From positions 5,394,001 through 5,458,000 of the forward strand of contig NZ_CP154261.1 of NCBI RefSeq assembly GCF_039511225.1: a stretch of 64,000 nt of DNA, given 5' to 3'. Positions within the stretch are counted from its first letter, which is position 1, and each line of letters begins with the position of its first letter. The position numbers and the translations under genes are program-made. Origin of the DNA: Sphingobacterium multivorum. GTDB lineage: Bacteria; Bacteroidota; Bacteroidia; Sphingobacteriales; Sphingobacteriaceae. Under the pieces are notes generated by a model that had not been told where the DNA came from, searched no databases, and worked only from the letters and a program-made list of their open reading frames with translations. Shown here piece by piece: positions 55,386-64,000 of this stretch.

Positions 55386-57101
55386 TTAAATATTTCCTTT
55401 CTTCATCTCGCTAACCGCATAATCGACAGATCGAGCCGAAAATGCCATATAGGTCAATGAAGGATTTTGTGTTGATGTGGACGTCATACTTGCACCATCT
55501 GTGACAAAAACATTTTTCACAGCATGCATCTGATTCCATTTATTCAATACTGAAGTTTTCGGATCGTGGCCCATACGTGCACCACCCATTTCATGGATAT
55601 CCAAACCTGGAGCCTGCCAGTGTGTATCCGGGCGAATGTTTGTGAAACCAGCATCCGTAAACATCTCCGTCATGACGGCAATGTAATCCTTTTTCATTTT
55701 TTCATCGTTCTCATCATAATCGACAGCAATTTTTAACAACGGAATACCCCAGTCATCTTTCTTACTGCTATCCAATGAAACCATTCCCGATTCTTTTGGT
55801 ATTGTTTCACCCATCATGTGAGATCCAACCTGCCAAACACCTAATTTAGGATTCAACAAATTGTTCTTCAGATCTAACCCTAAACCCGAACGATCAGATT
55901 CTTTACTACGTGAAGCACCGAAACCGGCGGCATAGCCTCTTAAAAAGTCCGTTTCCTGTTTGTGCAAGTTTCTGAAGCGTGGAATGTACCCTCCACCTGC
56001 GGGATTCCGCCCTTCGGCCGTAAAATCCAACATCCCTTCATACTCCGCGTAAATGCGTGCACTATAGTTGTGAAAGGCAACATATTTTCCTAACACACCA
56101 CTATCATTGCCCAAACCATTTGGAAAACGGTTGGATTTAGAATTCAATAAGATTAAATTCGTATTGATTGCCGCCGCATTGACAAAAATCAACTTGGCAT
56201 AAAAATCAATTTCCTCTTTTGTATTGGTATCAATAACACGTACACCCACTGCCTTTCCTTTTTGTTCATCATAGAGGATTGAATGAACAACCGAAAATGG
56301 ACGTAAGGTCATATTCCCGGTCTTCGCAGCCCAAGGGATTGTCGTTGCATTGGAACTGAAATATCCACCAAAAGGACATCCTCGCTGACAAAGTACGCGA
56401 TTCTGACACTGTACACGTCCTTGTTCGATGTGAATCTGATTTGGTTTGGATAAGTGTGCACAACGTGCTGAAATGACTTTGCGCTCCGGAAATTTCTTTT
56501 GGACGCTTTCTTTAAAATACTTCTCGACAATATTTAATGGGTAGCCTGGCAAAAACTCGCCGTCCGGCAATTCAGGAAGTCCATCGTGATTTCCTGCAAT
56601 ACCGGCAAATTTTTCGACATAAGCGTACCAAGGGGCTAAATCAGCATAACGGATCGGCCAATCTACTGCAAAACCATCTCTAGCCGGCCCTTCGAAATCA
56701 AAGTCAGACCAACGTTGCGTTTGTCTCGCCCATAATAACGACTTGCCGCCAACCTGATAGCCTCTGATCCAGTCAAAAGGTTTCTCCTGAATATAAGGGT
56801 GTTCCTTGTCTTTTACAAAAAAATGGGCCGCATCCTCATGGAATGCATAACATTTGCTGACAATCGGATTCTCTTCTTTTACTTTGAAAGGCATTTCGTT
56901 CCGATGTTCAAATTCCCAAGGCATCATATTGGTGGTTGGGTAATCCTTGATATGTTGTACATCACGTCCACGTTCCAAAACCAATGTTTTCAATCCCTTC
57001 TCGCACAACTCTTTTGCGGCCCAACCGCCACTAATTCCCGAACCAATCACGATTGCATCGTAGGTTCTGTTTTTTTCACTGTCAATATTTAGATTTGCCA
57101 T
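55386..57101 (-). CDS. GMC-family FAD oxidoreductase (gluconate/sugar dehydrogenase-like)
   Basis: 571 residues. The FAD-binding GSGISGG (20-26) lies near the N-terminus, followed by LERGRDV. It has the GMC C-terminal pattern HEMGGARMGHDPKTSVLNKWN and FVTDGASMTSTSTQNPSLTYMAFSA. A cysteine-rich segment CQNRVLCQRGCPFGGYF (about 232-248) recalls large subunits of membrane gluconate or 2-keto-sugar dehydrogenases. The small subunit gene precedes it by 7 bp. Substrate unknown; an oxidized sugar or sugar alcohol is likely. No own signal peptide is seen, so it may travel with the small subunit. Confidence 0.9.
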   Translation of the reverse strand: MANLNIDSEKNRTYDAIVIGSGISGGWAAKELCEKGLKTLVLERGRDVQHIKDYPTTNMMPWEFEHRNEMPFKVKEENPIVSKCYAFHEDAAHFFVKDKEHPYIQEKPFDWIRGYQVGGKSLLWARQTQRWSDFDFEGPARDGFAVDWPIRYADLAPWYAYVEKFAGIAGNHDGLPELPDGEFLPGYPLNIVEKYFKESVQKKFPERKVISARCAHLSKPNQIHIEQGRVQCQNRVLCQRGCPFGGYFSSNATTIPWAAKTGNMTLRPFSVVHSILYDEQKGKAVGVRVIDTNTKEEIDFYAKLIFVNAAAINTNLILLNSKSNRFPNGLGNDSGVLGKYVAFHNYSARIYAEYEGMLDFTAEGRNPAGGGYIPRFRNLHKQETDFLRGYAAGFGASRSKESDRSGLGLDLKNNLLNPKLGVWQVGSHMMGETIPKESGMVSLDSSKKDDWGIPLLKIAVDYDENDEKMKKDYIAVMTEMFTDAGFTNIRPDTHWQAPGLDIHEMGGARMGHDPKTSVLNKWNQMHAVKNVFVTDGASMTSTSTQNPSLTYMAFSARSVDYAVSEMKKGNI

Positions 57102-57108
57102 GTGCTAT

Positions 57109-57597
57109 TTATGCCTTAACTTTTACCGCACCATTGTACGGACCCGGAATAAGTTTATAGATCACCTTATTCTTCATCACGTATTCTGAGTTCATATACC
57201 CCTGAATTGCACGCGATTTGAAGGTCTCAAAAAAAGCCTTCTCGTCGGTTTTGTCTTTTAACCCCGCCAAAGTGGCCTCCGTCTCTTTGCTATTTTTTAA
57301 ATTCAACTGTTTTCTCAATTTATTGAAACCAGCGACAAATTTAGCCTGATTTTCTGGCGACTCACAGTCATCGACCATTTTGATGACGAAAAGATGTAAG
57401 TTCAGATCCTTCCCTCCTGGTGTATCCGATTTCGGAATCAGGATGTCAGCCAGATCGCCCAAAAATTGCTCATCTTCTGCCGAAATCTTCAGCTTATTCA
57501 ATACAATTGATGCACCTCCATCATTCAGACAGGACGACAAAATTGTCAGTCCGCCAGCTATAATGAAAAATTGCTTTATTGCGGTTCTACGGTTCAT
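57109..57597 (-). CDS. Gluconate 2-dehydrogenase subunit 3 family protein
   Basis: 162 residues. The N-terminus MNRRTAIKQFFIIAGGLTILSSC has a twin-arginine (RR) pattern and a lipobox-like SSC, suggesting Tat export with lipid anchoring. The remainder (EDEQFLGDLADILIPKSDTPGGKDLNLHLFVIKMVDDC) is the conserved core of the subunit-3 family. It is the usual partner of GMC dehydrogenases, and the GMC gene starts 7 bp later. Together they probably form a periplasmic membrane-attached dehydrogenase. Confidence 0.9.
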   Translation of the reverse strand: MNRRTAIKQFFIIAGGLTILSSCLNDGGASIVLNKLKISAEDEQFLGDLADILIPKSDTPGGKDLNLHLFVIKMVDDCESPENQAKFVAGFNKLRKQLNLKNSKETEATLAGLKDKTDEKAFFETFKSRAIQGYMNSEYVMKNKVIYKLIPGPYNGAVKVKA

Positions 57598-57684
57598 AAT
57601 CAGAGTTCCCTTTACAATTCGGTAATATTACATATATCCGAATAAAAATACAAATGCTAAAACGATTAAATTATTTTACAACCC

Positions 57685-58344
57685 TTAAATCCATTGCGCC
57701 AACAGGGCTTTTGCCTCAGACAAGTTTTCCACAATGTTATCAACAGCTGTTAGTCTAGCACGTTCCACCTCCTGTTTCGTAACTGCAATCAACTGCGTCC
57801 CTGCTCCCAACGCCGATGTACTTCCTGTCGATGTATCTTCGATAGCCACACAGCAGTCAGCTGGTAGATCCAGATTTGTCAATGCCAAACGATAAGGTTC
57901 CGGATTGGGTTTTGGCAACTCCACACACTCTCGCGTGACAAAAAACTCAAAATAATCCAAGAGCTCGTGCTTGCCCAAAACAGTATCGACTGTGCTTCTA
58001 TAACTCGAAGTCACAAGCCCAATACGGATATCTTCTGCTTTCAAAAAAGCTAAAATTTCTCGCGCTCCAGGCATTAATTCAATATCGCTCATGTTAGAAT
58101 CGGCATAAGCCGCACGTGTACGCTTCCACATATGTTCTTCCGTCACGTCGTAGCCATAGTCCTCGGTAAGACGCTTGACATTATGTGCTAAAGTATGTCC
58201 AGCAAAATCGCGAATCCAATCTTCATAGTTGATCAGAAGGTTAAATTCCTGTTTTAATATAGGGGCCCAATTTTTGAAATAGAAATATTCCGAATCAATT
58301 AACGTACCATCCAGATCGAACAATACCGCCTGTATTTTATTCAT
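57685..58344 (-). CDS. HAD-superfamily hydrolase (beta-phosphoglucomutase/phosphatase type)
   Basis: 219 residues. The HAD motifs are complete: motif I FDLDGTLID (D10 nucleophile, D12), motif II VTSSYRS, motif III lysine in ELPKPNPEPY and motif IV AIEDTSTG. A helical cap (about 16-85) puts it in subclass I, near beta-phosphoglucomutases and sugar-phosphate phosphatases. Substrate cannot be told. The frame reaches 58362, but ATG at 58344 (MNKIQAVLFDLDG) gives the usual start. Stands between the dehydrogenase pair and the DUF6266 gene. Confidence 0.9.
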   Translation of the reverse strand: MNKIQAVLFDLDGTLIDSEYFYFKNWAPILKQEFNLLINYEDWIRDFAGHTLAHNVKRLTEDYGYDVTEEHMWKRTRAAYADSNMSDIELMPGAREILAFLKAEDIRIGLVTSSYRSTVDTVLGKHELLDYFEFFVTRECVELPKPNPEPYRLALTNLDLPADCCVAIEDTSTGSTSALGAGTQLIAVTKQEVERARLTAVDNIVENLSEAKALLAQWI

Positions 58345-58380
58345 AGTGTTAAAGATACACAAGTAGACTGAATTATCCTA

Positions 58381-59016
58381 TTAAATGACACCGCAATAGG
58401 TCGAATTTGAGAATGCACCATGATAGGTATCCCAAAAACCGATGTAGACATGATATTCAAATTTATCCTTTCTGAATGTCGCGATATCAACCGTACATTC
58501 CCCCTGCGCCGCATCCGCTATGGCCATTTTGAGGTCGCCCTCCCGATCTAAACTGACTAAGGCCAGATTTAATTTAAACATGCTATCCCTGTATTTTGGA
58601 TTCGGTATCCAGGATAATTTCAGCAGACCGTCTTCCCAACGAGCCTGAACACCTTCGGGAGACACGAGCTCCCCGACAAATACCTGCACTTTTTCCATAC
58701 TAATAACTGGTTTATTTTCGACATCCACATCAATGGCATTTTTGAAAATGCGCTGCTGTGCAAGCTGAAATTTTCCTCGCCCAGAGTTTTTAGTTTCTTC
58801 AAATTGATACCCAAAATCAACAATAGGCTTTATCCAGCGACAAAACTCACTGACCATTTTTAATTTTTGACGGTGTGCCAATTGCGCTGCAGTTGGTGGT
58901 TTCGTACTTTTCCTCCTCGCCCCCCGTATAACACATTTTCCATTGAGATTATAGCCATATACTGAACCTACTTTACCTCGAAAACCACCATTTGGACCAT
59001 CTTCTAATATTCCCAT
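58381..59016 (-). CDS. DUF6266-family protein, function unknown
   Basis: 211 residues without signal peptide or membrane segment. The N-terminal block (GPNGGFRGKVGSVYGYNLNG, then RKSTKPPTAAQLAHRQK) is the signature of DUF6266 proteins, which occur in many copies in Bacteroidota genomes. The C-terminal half resembles a fibronectin-type or beta-sandwich domain (VQARWEDGLLKLSWIPNPKY). No function is established. The unusual 11-bp phased array lies 76-178 bp upstream of its start codon. Confidence 0.82.
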   Translation of the reverse strand: MGILEDGPNGGFRGKVGSVYGYNLNGKCVIRGARRKSTKPPTAAQLAHRQKLKMVSEFCRWIKPIVDFGYQFEETKNSGRGKFQLAQQRIFKNAIDVDVENKPVISMEKVQVFVGELVSPEGVQARWEDGLLKLSWIPNPKYRDSMFKLNLALVSLDREGDLKMAIADAAQGECTVDIATFRKDKFEYHVYIGFWDTYHGAFSNSTYCGVI

Positions 59017-59512
59017 TTTTTAACCTTCTTATTTATTTCTATGATCTATTTTACACCCTAACAAACAATTGACATCAATGTTTTACTTAGCTTAGCCATA
59101 AATTAGAGTTTGGTTAGGTTTAAGTTAGGTTTTCATTAGGTTATACCTAAACTAACCCTAACTAAACCCTAAACTAACCCTAACTAAACCCTATATAAAA
59201 GGTCGCTTTGGTAGTATGTAGTAGATGTTGTTGTTTTCCTTCATTTTTGGATAAGCTTTGGACATTTATTAAGTTTGTTGTGGTAAACGAAAACTAAGGT
59301 ATACCGAGTAGGGATGCACGACAAGCTTTTAGAAGATAGCCATATCGTTCCTCACATGACGTTCGTTAGCATAGCGCATTCCGGCCTAGTGTAGGTCCCT
59401 CACGAATAGCATATAGTACTTTCGAATACCGCCTCAAACGTACACGCAATGAAAACCGAGCTCATGAATTCGCAAGAAATCTGGAAGCTTCATTGCCTAA
59501 AAAATTTATATC
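59017..59512. other. 496-bp divergent spacer between DUF6266 and FAH genes
   Basis: No gene. It holds the phased pentamer array at 59092-59194. The stretch 59200-59512 has no repeat, RNA gene or promoter that I can recognise, and no frame that looks coding. Confidence 0.6.
59092..59194. repeat. Phased TTAGG/CCTAA pentamer array with dyad symmetry
   Basis: TTAG-type pentamers start at 59092 (TTAGC), 59103 (TTAGA), 59114, 59125 and 59136 (TTAGG). Their inverse, CCTAA, starts at 59146, 59157, 59168 and 59179, with CCTAT at 59190. Spacing is exactly 11 bp within each half and 10 bp across the centre near 59143. On the right half a 22-bp unit repeats perfectly (59146-59167, 59168-59189). The halves can pair as an imperfect hairpin with mismatches between pentamers. 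It resembles a series of protein-binding sites placed one helical turn apart. Confidence 0.9.
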
Positions 59513-60124
59513 ATGAAAATAATTGCAATCGGTCGCAATTACATCGACCACGCGAAAGAACTCAATAATCCAGTCCCTGAAAACCCCATTATATTTTTAA
59601 AACCCGATACTGCGGTATTAAAGGATAACAAAGATTTCTATTACCCGGAATTCTCCAAAAATATTCAGTTCGAAACCGAAGTTGTCCTCCGGATCTGTAA
59701 AGAGGGAAAACATGTCACCCCAAAATTTGCATCAACATACTTCGATGCCGTCGGTTTGGGAATTGACTTCACCGCAAGGGATGTGCAGCAAGAACTAAAA
59801 GCAAAAAGCCTTCCCTGGGAATTGGCAAAAGCATTTGACCATTCCGCAGTAATCAGCAACTTGATTCCTAAAGAGGAGCTAACAGATGTGAATTCGATTG
59901 ATTTCTCCCTGCAGCAAAATGGACAAACAGTTCAGCAGGGAAATACCAAGGACATGATTTTCTCCTACGAAGATCTGATTGTGTATACCTCCAAATTTAT
60001 TACCCTTCGCAAAGGGGATCTCATTTACACGGGCACGCCTGTTGGTGTTGGCTCTGTAGCCATCGGCGATTTATTGGAAGGTTTCATCGGCGACCAGAAA
60101 ATGTTTAGCTGTAAAATTAAATAG
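59513..60124 (+). CDS. Fumarylacetoacetate hydrolase (FAH) family protein
   Basis: 203 residues. FAH-fold blocks: AIGRNYIDHAKELNNPVPENPIIFLKPDTA, FETEVVLRI (acidic metal ligands), VGLGIDFTARDVQ, WELAKAFDHSAVI and YTGTPVGVGSVAIGD. Members act as acylpyruvate hydrolases, 2-keto-3-deoxy acid dehydratases or oxaloacetate decarboxylases in the cytoplasm; the exact substrate is unclear. Followed by the M23 peptidase gene after 13 bp. Confidence 0.9.
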   Translation: MKIIAIGRNYIDHAKELNNPVPENPIIFLKPDTAVLKDNKDFYYPEFSKNIQFETEVVLRICKEGKHVTPKFASTYFDAVGLGIDFTARDVQQELKAKSLPWELAKAFDHSAVISNLIPKEELTDVNSIDFSLQQNGQTVQQGNTKDMIFSYEDLIVYTSKFITLRKGDLIYTGTPVGVGSVAIGDLLEGFIGDQKMFSCKIK

Positions 60125-60137
60125 TAGGGGAAATAGC

Positions 60138-61862
60138 ATGATAAAAAAAACGACAGCATTACTCTCCCTGCTAACCTGCATAACAGGTGTAAGCCAGGGA
60201 CAAGATATTATCAAAAGCCGCAATTATCCACAAAACTATTTTGTAAGACCGATGGACATTGCTCCACAGGCTTCGGGATCATTCGGCGAATTGCGGGCAA
60301 CACATTTCCATGGTGGGGACGATTATCGGACACAACAACGCATCAATATTCCGGTGCATGCAGCCGCGGAAGGTTTTGTATCCCGTGTCAGGGTACAAAT
60401 AGGCGGTGGTGGTAATTATGTTTATATTGATCACCCCAATGGTTACACCTCGGTATACATGCACTTGGAAAGTTTCAATTCGGACCTTGCTAAAATCGTC
60501 AAAGATGAGCAGTATAAGCAAAAACGTTTTGATGTCGATGTCTTTCTTAAACCAAACCAGGTCCCTGTAAAAAAAGGAGAGTTTATTGCAAATTCGGGCA
60601 ATACAGGCGGCTCTGCCGGTCCACATCTTCATTTTGAAATCCGCGATACAAAGGCACAACTGCCACTCAATCCCCAATTGTTTGGACTACTCTTTCCGGA
60701 TGGTGTCAAGCCGATCATTCGCGGCATGACAGTCTATGATTTGGGCTCCGAACTGTTTGATGAAAATACACCCCGCAGGCATCAAACTATTAAGTCCGTT
60801 GGTAGCGGCAATTATAGTTTAGCAACAAACGCCCCTATCTCTGTGAACGGTACCTTTGGATTAGGCATTAACACCGTCGATAAACGCAGTGGTATCTCAT
60901 TTACGTATGGTGTCTACTCGATCGAACTTTTTTTGGACAACAAAAACATCAGTACGGTGCTCTTTGAATCAATCCCTTTTGATCAGACCCGTGCGATCCA
61001 GTCTTACGTCGACTACCCCTACTTAAAAAAATCCGGTGTACGTGTTCAAAAAAGTTTTAAAGATCCAAACAATCCGATCAACATCTATAAACACTTGGAC
61101 AACCTGGGGAAAATCGAATTGAAAGACAATGAGGTCCATGAGGTAAAATATGTCGTCAAGGATGTTCAAGGAAATACGAGCGAATTGAATTTTAAGGTGC
61201 AAAATAATCCTTCGCTTTCGATCAGTCGCGCCAATGCTGCCGGCTTAAAAATGTTCCACTTCGCAGACGAGAACAAATATGAAGCAGAGAATGCGCGTGT
61301 TTATATGGGTAAAAATGTATTGTACGACGATCTTTACTTCAATTATTCACAAGGAGCAAAACCTGCAAAAGGCTACTCGGCAATGCACTATATCCACAAT
61401 GCTTATACACCGGTCTTCGGATACTACAAGCTCATGATCAAACCAGACTACAGCTTATCTGAAAACCTTTATGACAAAGCTTTGATTGTTTCTTCCGATG
61501 GTGGAGCACAGGGAGGTAAATATGAGAACGGTTGGGTGGTGGCCAATGTACGCGAATTTGGCGGTTTTTATGTTGCTGTTGACACCATTGCACCGAATAT
61601 TGTAGCACGTAACCTGACCGACGGAAAGAATGTGAGCGGACAGCAATCCATTGACTTTACAATCAGCGACAATCTCTCTGGAATAGATACTTTTAATGCT
61701 TACATTGATGGGAAATGGGCTTTGATGAAATATGACCCGAAAACAAGACATATTTGGCATGACTTCGAACCCGACTTAAGCAGTGGCCGACATGAGTTTA
61801 AACTCGAAGTGAAAGACAACAAAGGAAATTTAAAGACATACGAAGCTTCTTTTACAAGGTAA
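60138..61862 (+). CDS. Secreted M23 family metallopeptidase (LytM domain)
   Basis: 574 residues with a signal peptide (TALLSLLTCITGVSQGQ). The LytM/M23 domain is near the N-terminus (about 40-185), with zinc ligands H58 and D62 (FHGGDD) and H165 in GPHLHFE (161-167); H109 (MHL) and H163 are further active-site histidines. The long C-terminal part (190-574) is beta-rich, with Ig-like segments such as VKYVVKDVQGNTSELNFKV. The domain should cleave peptidoglycan crosslinks or act as an activator. Transcribed with the FAH gene. Confidence 0.92.
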   Translation: MIKKTTALLSLLTCITGVSQGQDIIKSRNYPQNYFVRPMDIAPQASGSFGELRATHFHGGDDYRTQQRINIPVHAAAEGFVSRVRVQIGGGGNYVYIDHPNGYTSVYMHLESFNSDLAKIVKDEQYKQKRFDVDVFLKPNQVPVKKGEFIANSGNTGGSAGPHLHFEIRDTKAQLPLNPQLFGLLFPDGVKPIIRGMTVYDLGSELFDENTPRRHQTIKSVGSGNYSLATNAPISVNGTFGLGINTVDKRSGISFTYGVYSIELFLDNKNISTVLFESIPFDQTRAIQSYVDYPYLKKSGVRVQKSFKDPNNPINIYKHLDNLGKIELKDNEVHEVKYVVKDVQGNTSELNFKVQNNPSLSISRANAAGLKMFHFADENKYEAENARVYMGKNVLYDDLYFNYSQGAKPAKGYSAMHYIHNAYTPVFGYYKLMIKPDYSLSENLYDKALIVSSDGGAQGGKYENGWVVANVREFGGFYVAVDTIAPNIVARNLTDGKNVSGQQSIDFTISDNLSGIDTFNAYIDGKWALMKYDPKTRHIWHDFEPDLSSGRHEFKLEVKDNKGNLKTYEASFTR

Positions 61863-61936
61863 ACACCTGATTTTGGGTAATAAATCAGCGGTTTCAAGAG
61901 ATTAATCGTATCTTAATCGACTAAATACAATGTAAT

Positions 61937-62398
61937 ATGGCAACACTAGAAATAGGACAGAAAGCACCGGATTTCAGTGCAAAAAATCAACATGGTGAAA
62001 CAGTCCATCTTTCAGATTTTAAAGGAAAAAAAGTTATTTTATATTTTTATCCAAAAGACAATACACCAGGCTGCACCACGGAGGCCTGCAATTTCAGGGA
62101 CAACTATCAGTCTTTGAAAAAAGATGGTTTTGAGATCATCGGTGTAAGTATAGATGGGGAGGCGTCGCATCAAAAATTCATCAGTAAGCATGAGCTACCT
62201 TTTCAATTGCTTGTAGATGAAGACAAGAGCCTTGTCGAGGCCTATGGCGTATGGGTTGAGAAAAACATGTATGGCAAAAAGTATATGGGCACAGCACGCA
62301 CCACTTTTGTGATTGATGCAGATGGCATTATCCAGCATATCATCAAAAAAGTAGATAACAAAAATGCATCGCAACAGATCCGTGATTTAGGCATTTAA
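61937..62398 (+). CDS. bcp: Thioredoxin-dependent peroxiredoxin (Bcp/PrxQ)
   Basis: 153 residues. Reduces hydrogen peroxide and organic peroxides. Peroxidatic C46 and the nearby resolving C51 appear in PKDNTPGCTTEACNFRD, the classic atypical 2-Cys PrxQ arrangement. ARTTFVIDADGIIQHII closes the thioredoxin fold. 74 bp after the peptidase gene; it may have its own promoter. Confidence 0.95.
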   Translation: MATLEIGQKAPDFSAKNQHGETVHLSDFKGKKVILYFYPKDNTPGCTTEACNFRDNYQSLKKDGFEIIGVSIDGEASHQKFISKHELPFQLLVDEDKSLVEAYGVWVEKNMYGKKYMGTARTTFVIDADGIIQHIIKKVDNKNASQQIRDLGI

Positions 62399-62462
62399 AG
62401 AATGCTTCTTATCAAGAATCTTATATCTAAAATCTAAATACTAATATCTATATTTGCCACTT

Positions 62463-63932
62463 ATGAGCAAACAGACAGACGACTTTTTCAAAAGTGTAGT
62501 ATCACACGCGAAGGAATACGGTTTTGTATTTCAATCGAGCGAAATATATGACGGATTAAGTGCCGTCTACGATTACGGTCAATTAGGTTCGGAATTAAAA
62601 AACAACCTAAAGACTTATTGGTGGAAATCCATGGTGCAATTGCACGAAAACATTGTTGGTATTGATGCCGCAATTTTCATGCACCCCACAACATGGAAAG
62701 CATCGGGTCACGTTGATGGCTTTAACGACCCAATGATCGACAATAAGGATTCAAAAAAACGTTACCGTGCCGATCAATTGATCGAAGACAAGATTGCACG
62801 TTATGAAGCAGACGGTAAGACAGCAGAAGCTGCTGCCCTATTAGACGCTTTGAATACCGCATTGAATGCTGATGATTTAGCTGGACTAAAAACCATCATT
62901 GAAGAACATAATATCGTGTGTCCGGTTTCAGGCACCAAAAATTGGACTGAAGTACGTCAATTTAATTTGATGTTTGCCACTCAGATGGGTGCTATGGCAG
63001 ATGGAGCTGATCAGGTTTACCTTCGTCCTGAAACTGCACAAGGTATTTTCGTCAACTTTCTGAATGTTCAAAAGACAGGACGCATGAAAATACCTTTTGG
63101 TATTGCCCAAATTGGTAAAGCTTTCCGTAACGAAGTGATCGCACGTCAGTTTATCATGCGCATGCGTGAATTCGAGCAAATGGAAATGCAATTTTTCTGC
63201 CGCCCGGGTACTGAATTGGAATGGTATAACAAATGGAAAGAGACACGCTTGAAATGGCATTTGGCATTGGGTTTCGATCCTTCAAACTACCGTTACCACG
63301 ACCACGATAAATTGGCACATTACGCAAATGCGGCAGTTGATATTGAATTCAACTTCCCATTCGGATTCAAAGAAGTTGAAGGTATCCACTCGCGTACAGA
63401 TTTTGACTTGAAACAACACCAGGAATTTTCTAAAAAGAAAATGCAATATTTTGATCCTGAAATCAATCAAAACTATATTCCGTATGTAATTGAAACTTCA
63501 ATTGGATTGGACCGACTTTTCTTGACTGTATTATGTAACGCTCTGGTAACGGAAGATCTTTCTACAGCAGAAAAACAAGATTCTCGTGTCGTATTGAAAT
63601 TTCCACCAGCATTGGCACCGGTAAAAGCGGCAATTTTACCATTGACCAAAAAAGATGGTTTACCAGAAAAAGCTCGCGAGATCCTAAATACATTAAAATT
63701 GGATTACAACGTCCAATATGATGAAAAAGATGCCATTGGAAAACGTTACCGTCGTCAAGACGCAATCGGAACACCGATCTGTATCACAGTCGATTACGAT
63801 TCGCTAGAAGACAACACCGTTACCATCCGTCACCGTGATACGATGGCACAGGAACGTGTTGCCATTGCCGATCTTGAAAAAATATTGAATGACTTGACTG
63901 GTTGGAATACCTTACTAAAAAAATTGATATAG
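62463..63932 (+). CDS. glyS: Glycyl-tRNA synthetase (dimeric class II)
   Basis: 489 residues, the homodimeric (alpha2) type. Charges tRNA-Gly with glycine. Opening SSEIYDGLSAVYDYGQLGSELKNN, motif 2-like RNEVIARQFIMRMREFEQMEMQFF, ASGHVDGFNDPMID and the C-terminal anticodon domain (KFPPALAPVKAAILPL ... RRQDAIGTPICITVDYDSL) are visible. The ATG at 62463 is preferred to the upstream TTG three codons earlier. Followed by a terminator 19 bp after the stop. Confidence 0.97.
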   Translation: MSKQTDDFFKSVVSHAKEYGFVFQSSEIYDGLSAVYDYGQLGSELKNNLKTYWWKSMVQLHENIVGIDAAIFMHPTTWKASGHVDGFNDPMIDNKDSKKRYRADQLIEDKIARYEADGKTAEAAALLDALNTALNADDLAGLKTIIEEHNIVCPVSGTKNWTEVRQFNLMFATQMGAMADGADQVYLRPETAQGIFVNFLNVQKTGRMKIPFGIAQIGKAFRNEVIARQFIMRMREFEQMEMQFFCRPGTELEWYNKWKETRLKWHLALGFDPSNYRYHDHDKLAHYANAAVDIEFNFPFGFKEVEGIHSRTDFDLKQHQEFSKKKMQYFDPEINQNYIPYVIETSIGLDRLFLTVLCNALVTEDLSTAEKQDSRVVLKFPPALAPVKAAILPLTKKDGLPEKAREILNTLKLDYNVQYDEKDAIGKRYRRQDAIGTPICITVDYDSLEDNTVTIRHRDTMAQERVAIADLEKILNDLTGWNTLLKKLI

Positions 63933-63950
63933 CCAATCCGCTACCACAGA

Positions 63951-63981
63951 AAAGGTGTCCATTGCTGGACACCTTTTTTTT
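63951..63981 (+). terminator. Intrinsic terminator after glyS
   Basis: AAAGGTGTCC (63951-63960) and GGACACCTTT (63967-63976) pair perfectly with a 6-nt loop and a T run to 63981. Confidence 0.92.
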
Positions 63982-64000
63982 GTTAATAGATGTAGGGTGG

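Noticed and set aside
59092..59194. CRISPR array or true telomere
   Set aside because: Units are 11 bp without variable spacers, half are inverted, and it is internal to the chromosome segment. It is better described as a phased binding-site-like array.
59200..59512. Small RNA or tRNA gene in the spacer before the FAH gene
   Set aside because: No cloverleaf, no clear terminator and no conserved RNA motif could be recognised.

Overview
The window looks like chromosomal DNA of a Bacteroidota species, most likely Sphingobacteriaceae and probably Sphingobacterium. The evidence is three SusC/SusD pairs, a Nudix-type arabinose regulator, an atpD-atpC pair away from the rest of the ATP synthase genes, DUF6266 and DUF2911 proteins, and promoter-like TTTG / TAnnTTTG boxes. 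The genus is inferred from gene content and protein style. No IS element, phage gene, CRISPR array, tRNA or rRNA was found.

Layout. (1) 1-4454: L-arabinose genes araB-araD-araA on the minus strand (araA runs off the left edge), divergent from an araR-like Nudix regulator. A perfect 16-bp inverted repeat lies between them. (2) 4601-7390: a secreted or anchored coiled-coil protein of unknown function, then atpD-atpC with a good promoter and a strong terminator. (3) 7788-22407: a branched-chain amino acid block, ilvE-ilvD-ilvB-ilvN-dinB-like-ilvC-leuC-leuD-ABC ATPase-leuB-leuA, ending in a terminator, then ilvA as its own unit. Together these make isoleucine, valine and leucine from threonine and pyruvate. 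A DinB-like gene and a ModF-like twin ABC ATPase sit inside the block. Two spacers carry stem-loops that share a word, and a pure (AAGT)14 repeat precedes leuB. (4) 22661-23176: a DUF2911 protein.

(5) 23294-35453, minus strand: a polysaccharide utilization locus with an AraC-type regulator, SusC, SusD, an arylsulfotransferase-like lipoprotein, a GH130 mannosylglucose phosphorylase, an EEP hydrolase and a sodium/solute symporter. It probably imports and phosphorolyses a beta-mannoside. (6) 35726-38149: an S9 family (glutamyl endopeptidase-like) secreted peptidase. (7) 38610-42469: a class Ib ribonucleotide reductase operon (redoxin, nrdI, nrdE, nrdF) with a structured nrdE-nrdF spacer. (8) 42539-54973, minus strand: a secreted phosphodiesterase/phosphatase-like protein, a GH76 alpha-1,6-mannanase-like enzyme, and two tandem SusC/SusD pairs whose SusC leaders are related. 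(9) 55386-59016, minus strand: a GMC oxidoreductase with its small subunit, a HAD hydrolase and a DUF6266 protein. (10) 59092-59194: a striking 11-bp-phased array of TTAGG/CCTAA pentamers with dyad symmetry. (11) 59513-63932: an FAH-family hydrolase, an M23 peptidase, a Bcp peroxiredoxin and glyS.

The most unusual signals are the phased pentamer array, the crossing helices between nrdE and nrdF, the (AAGT)14 repeat before leuB, and the unusual composition of the mannoside locus. All of these were found by reading the sequence; none has been tested by alignment or folding software.
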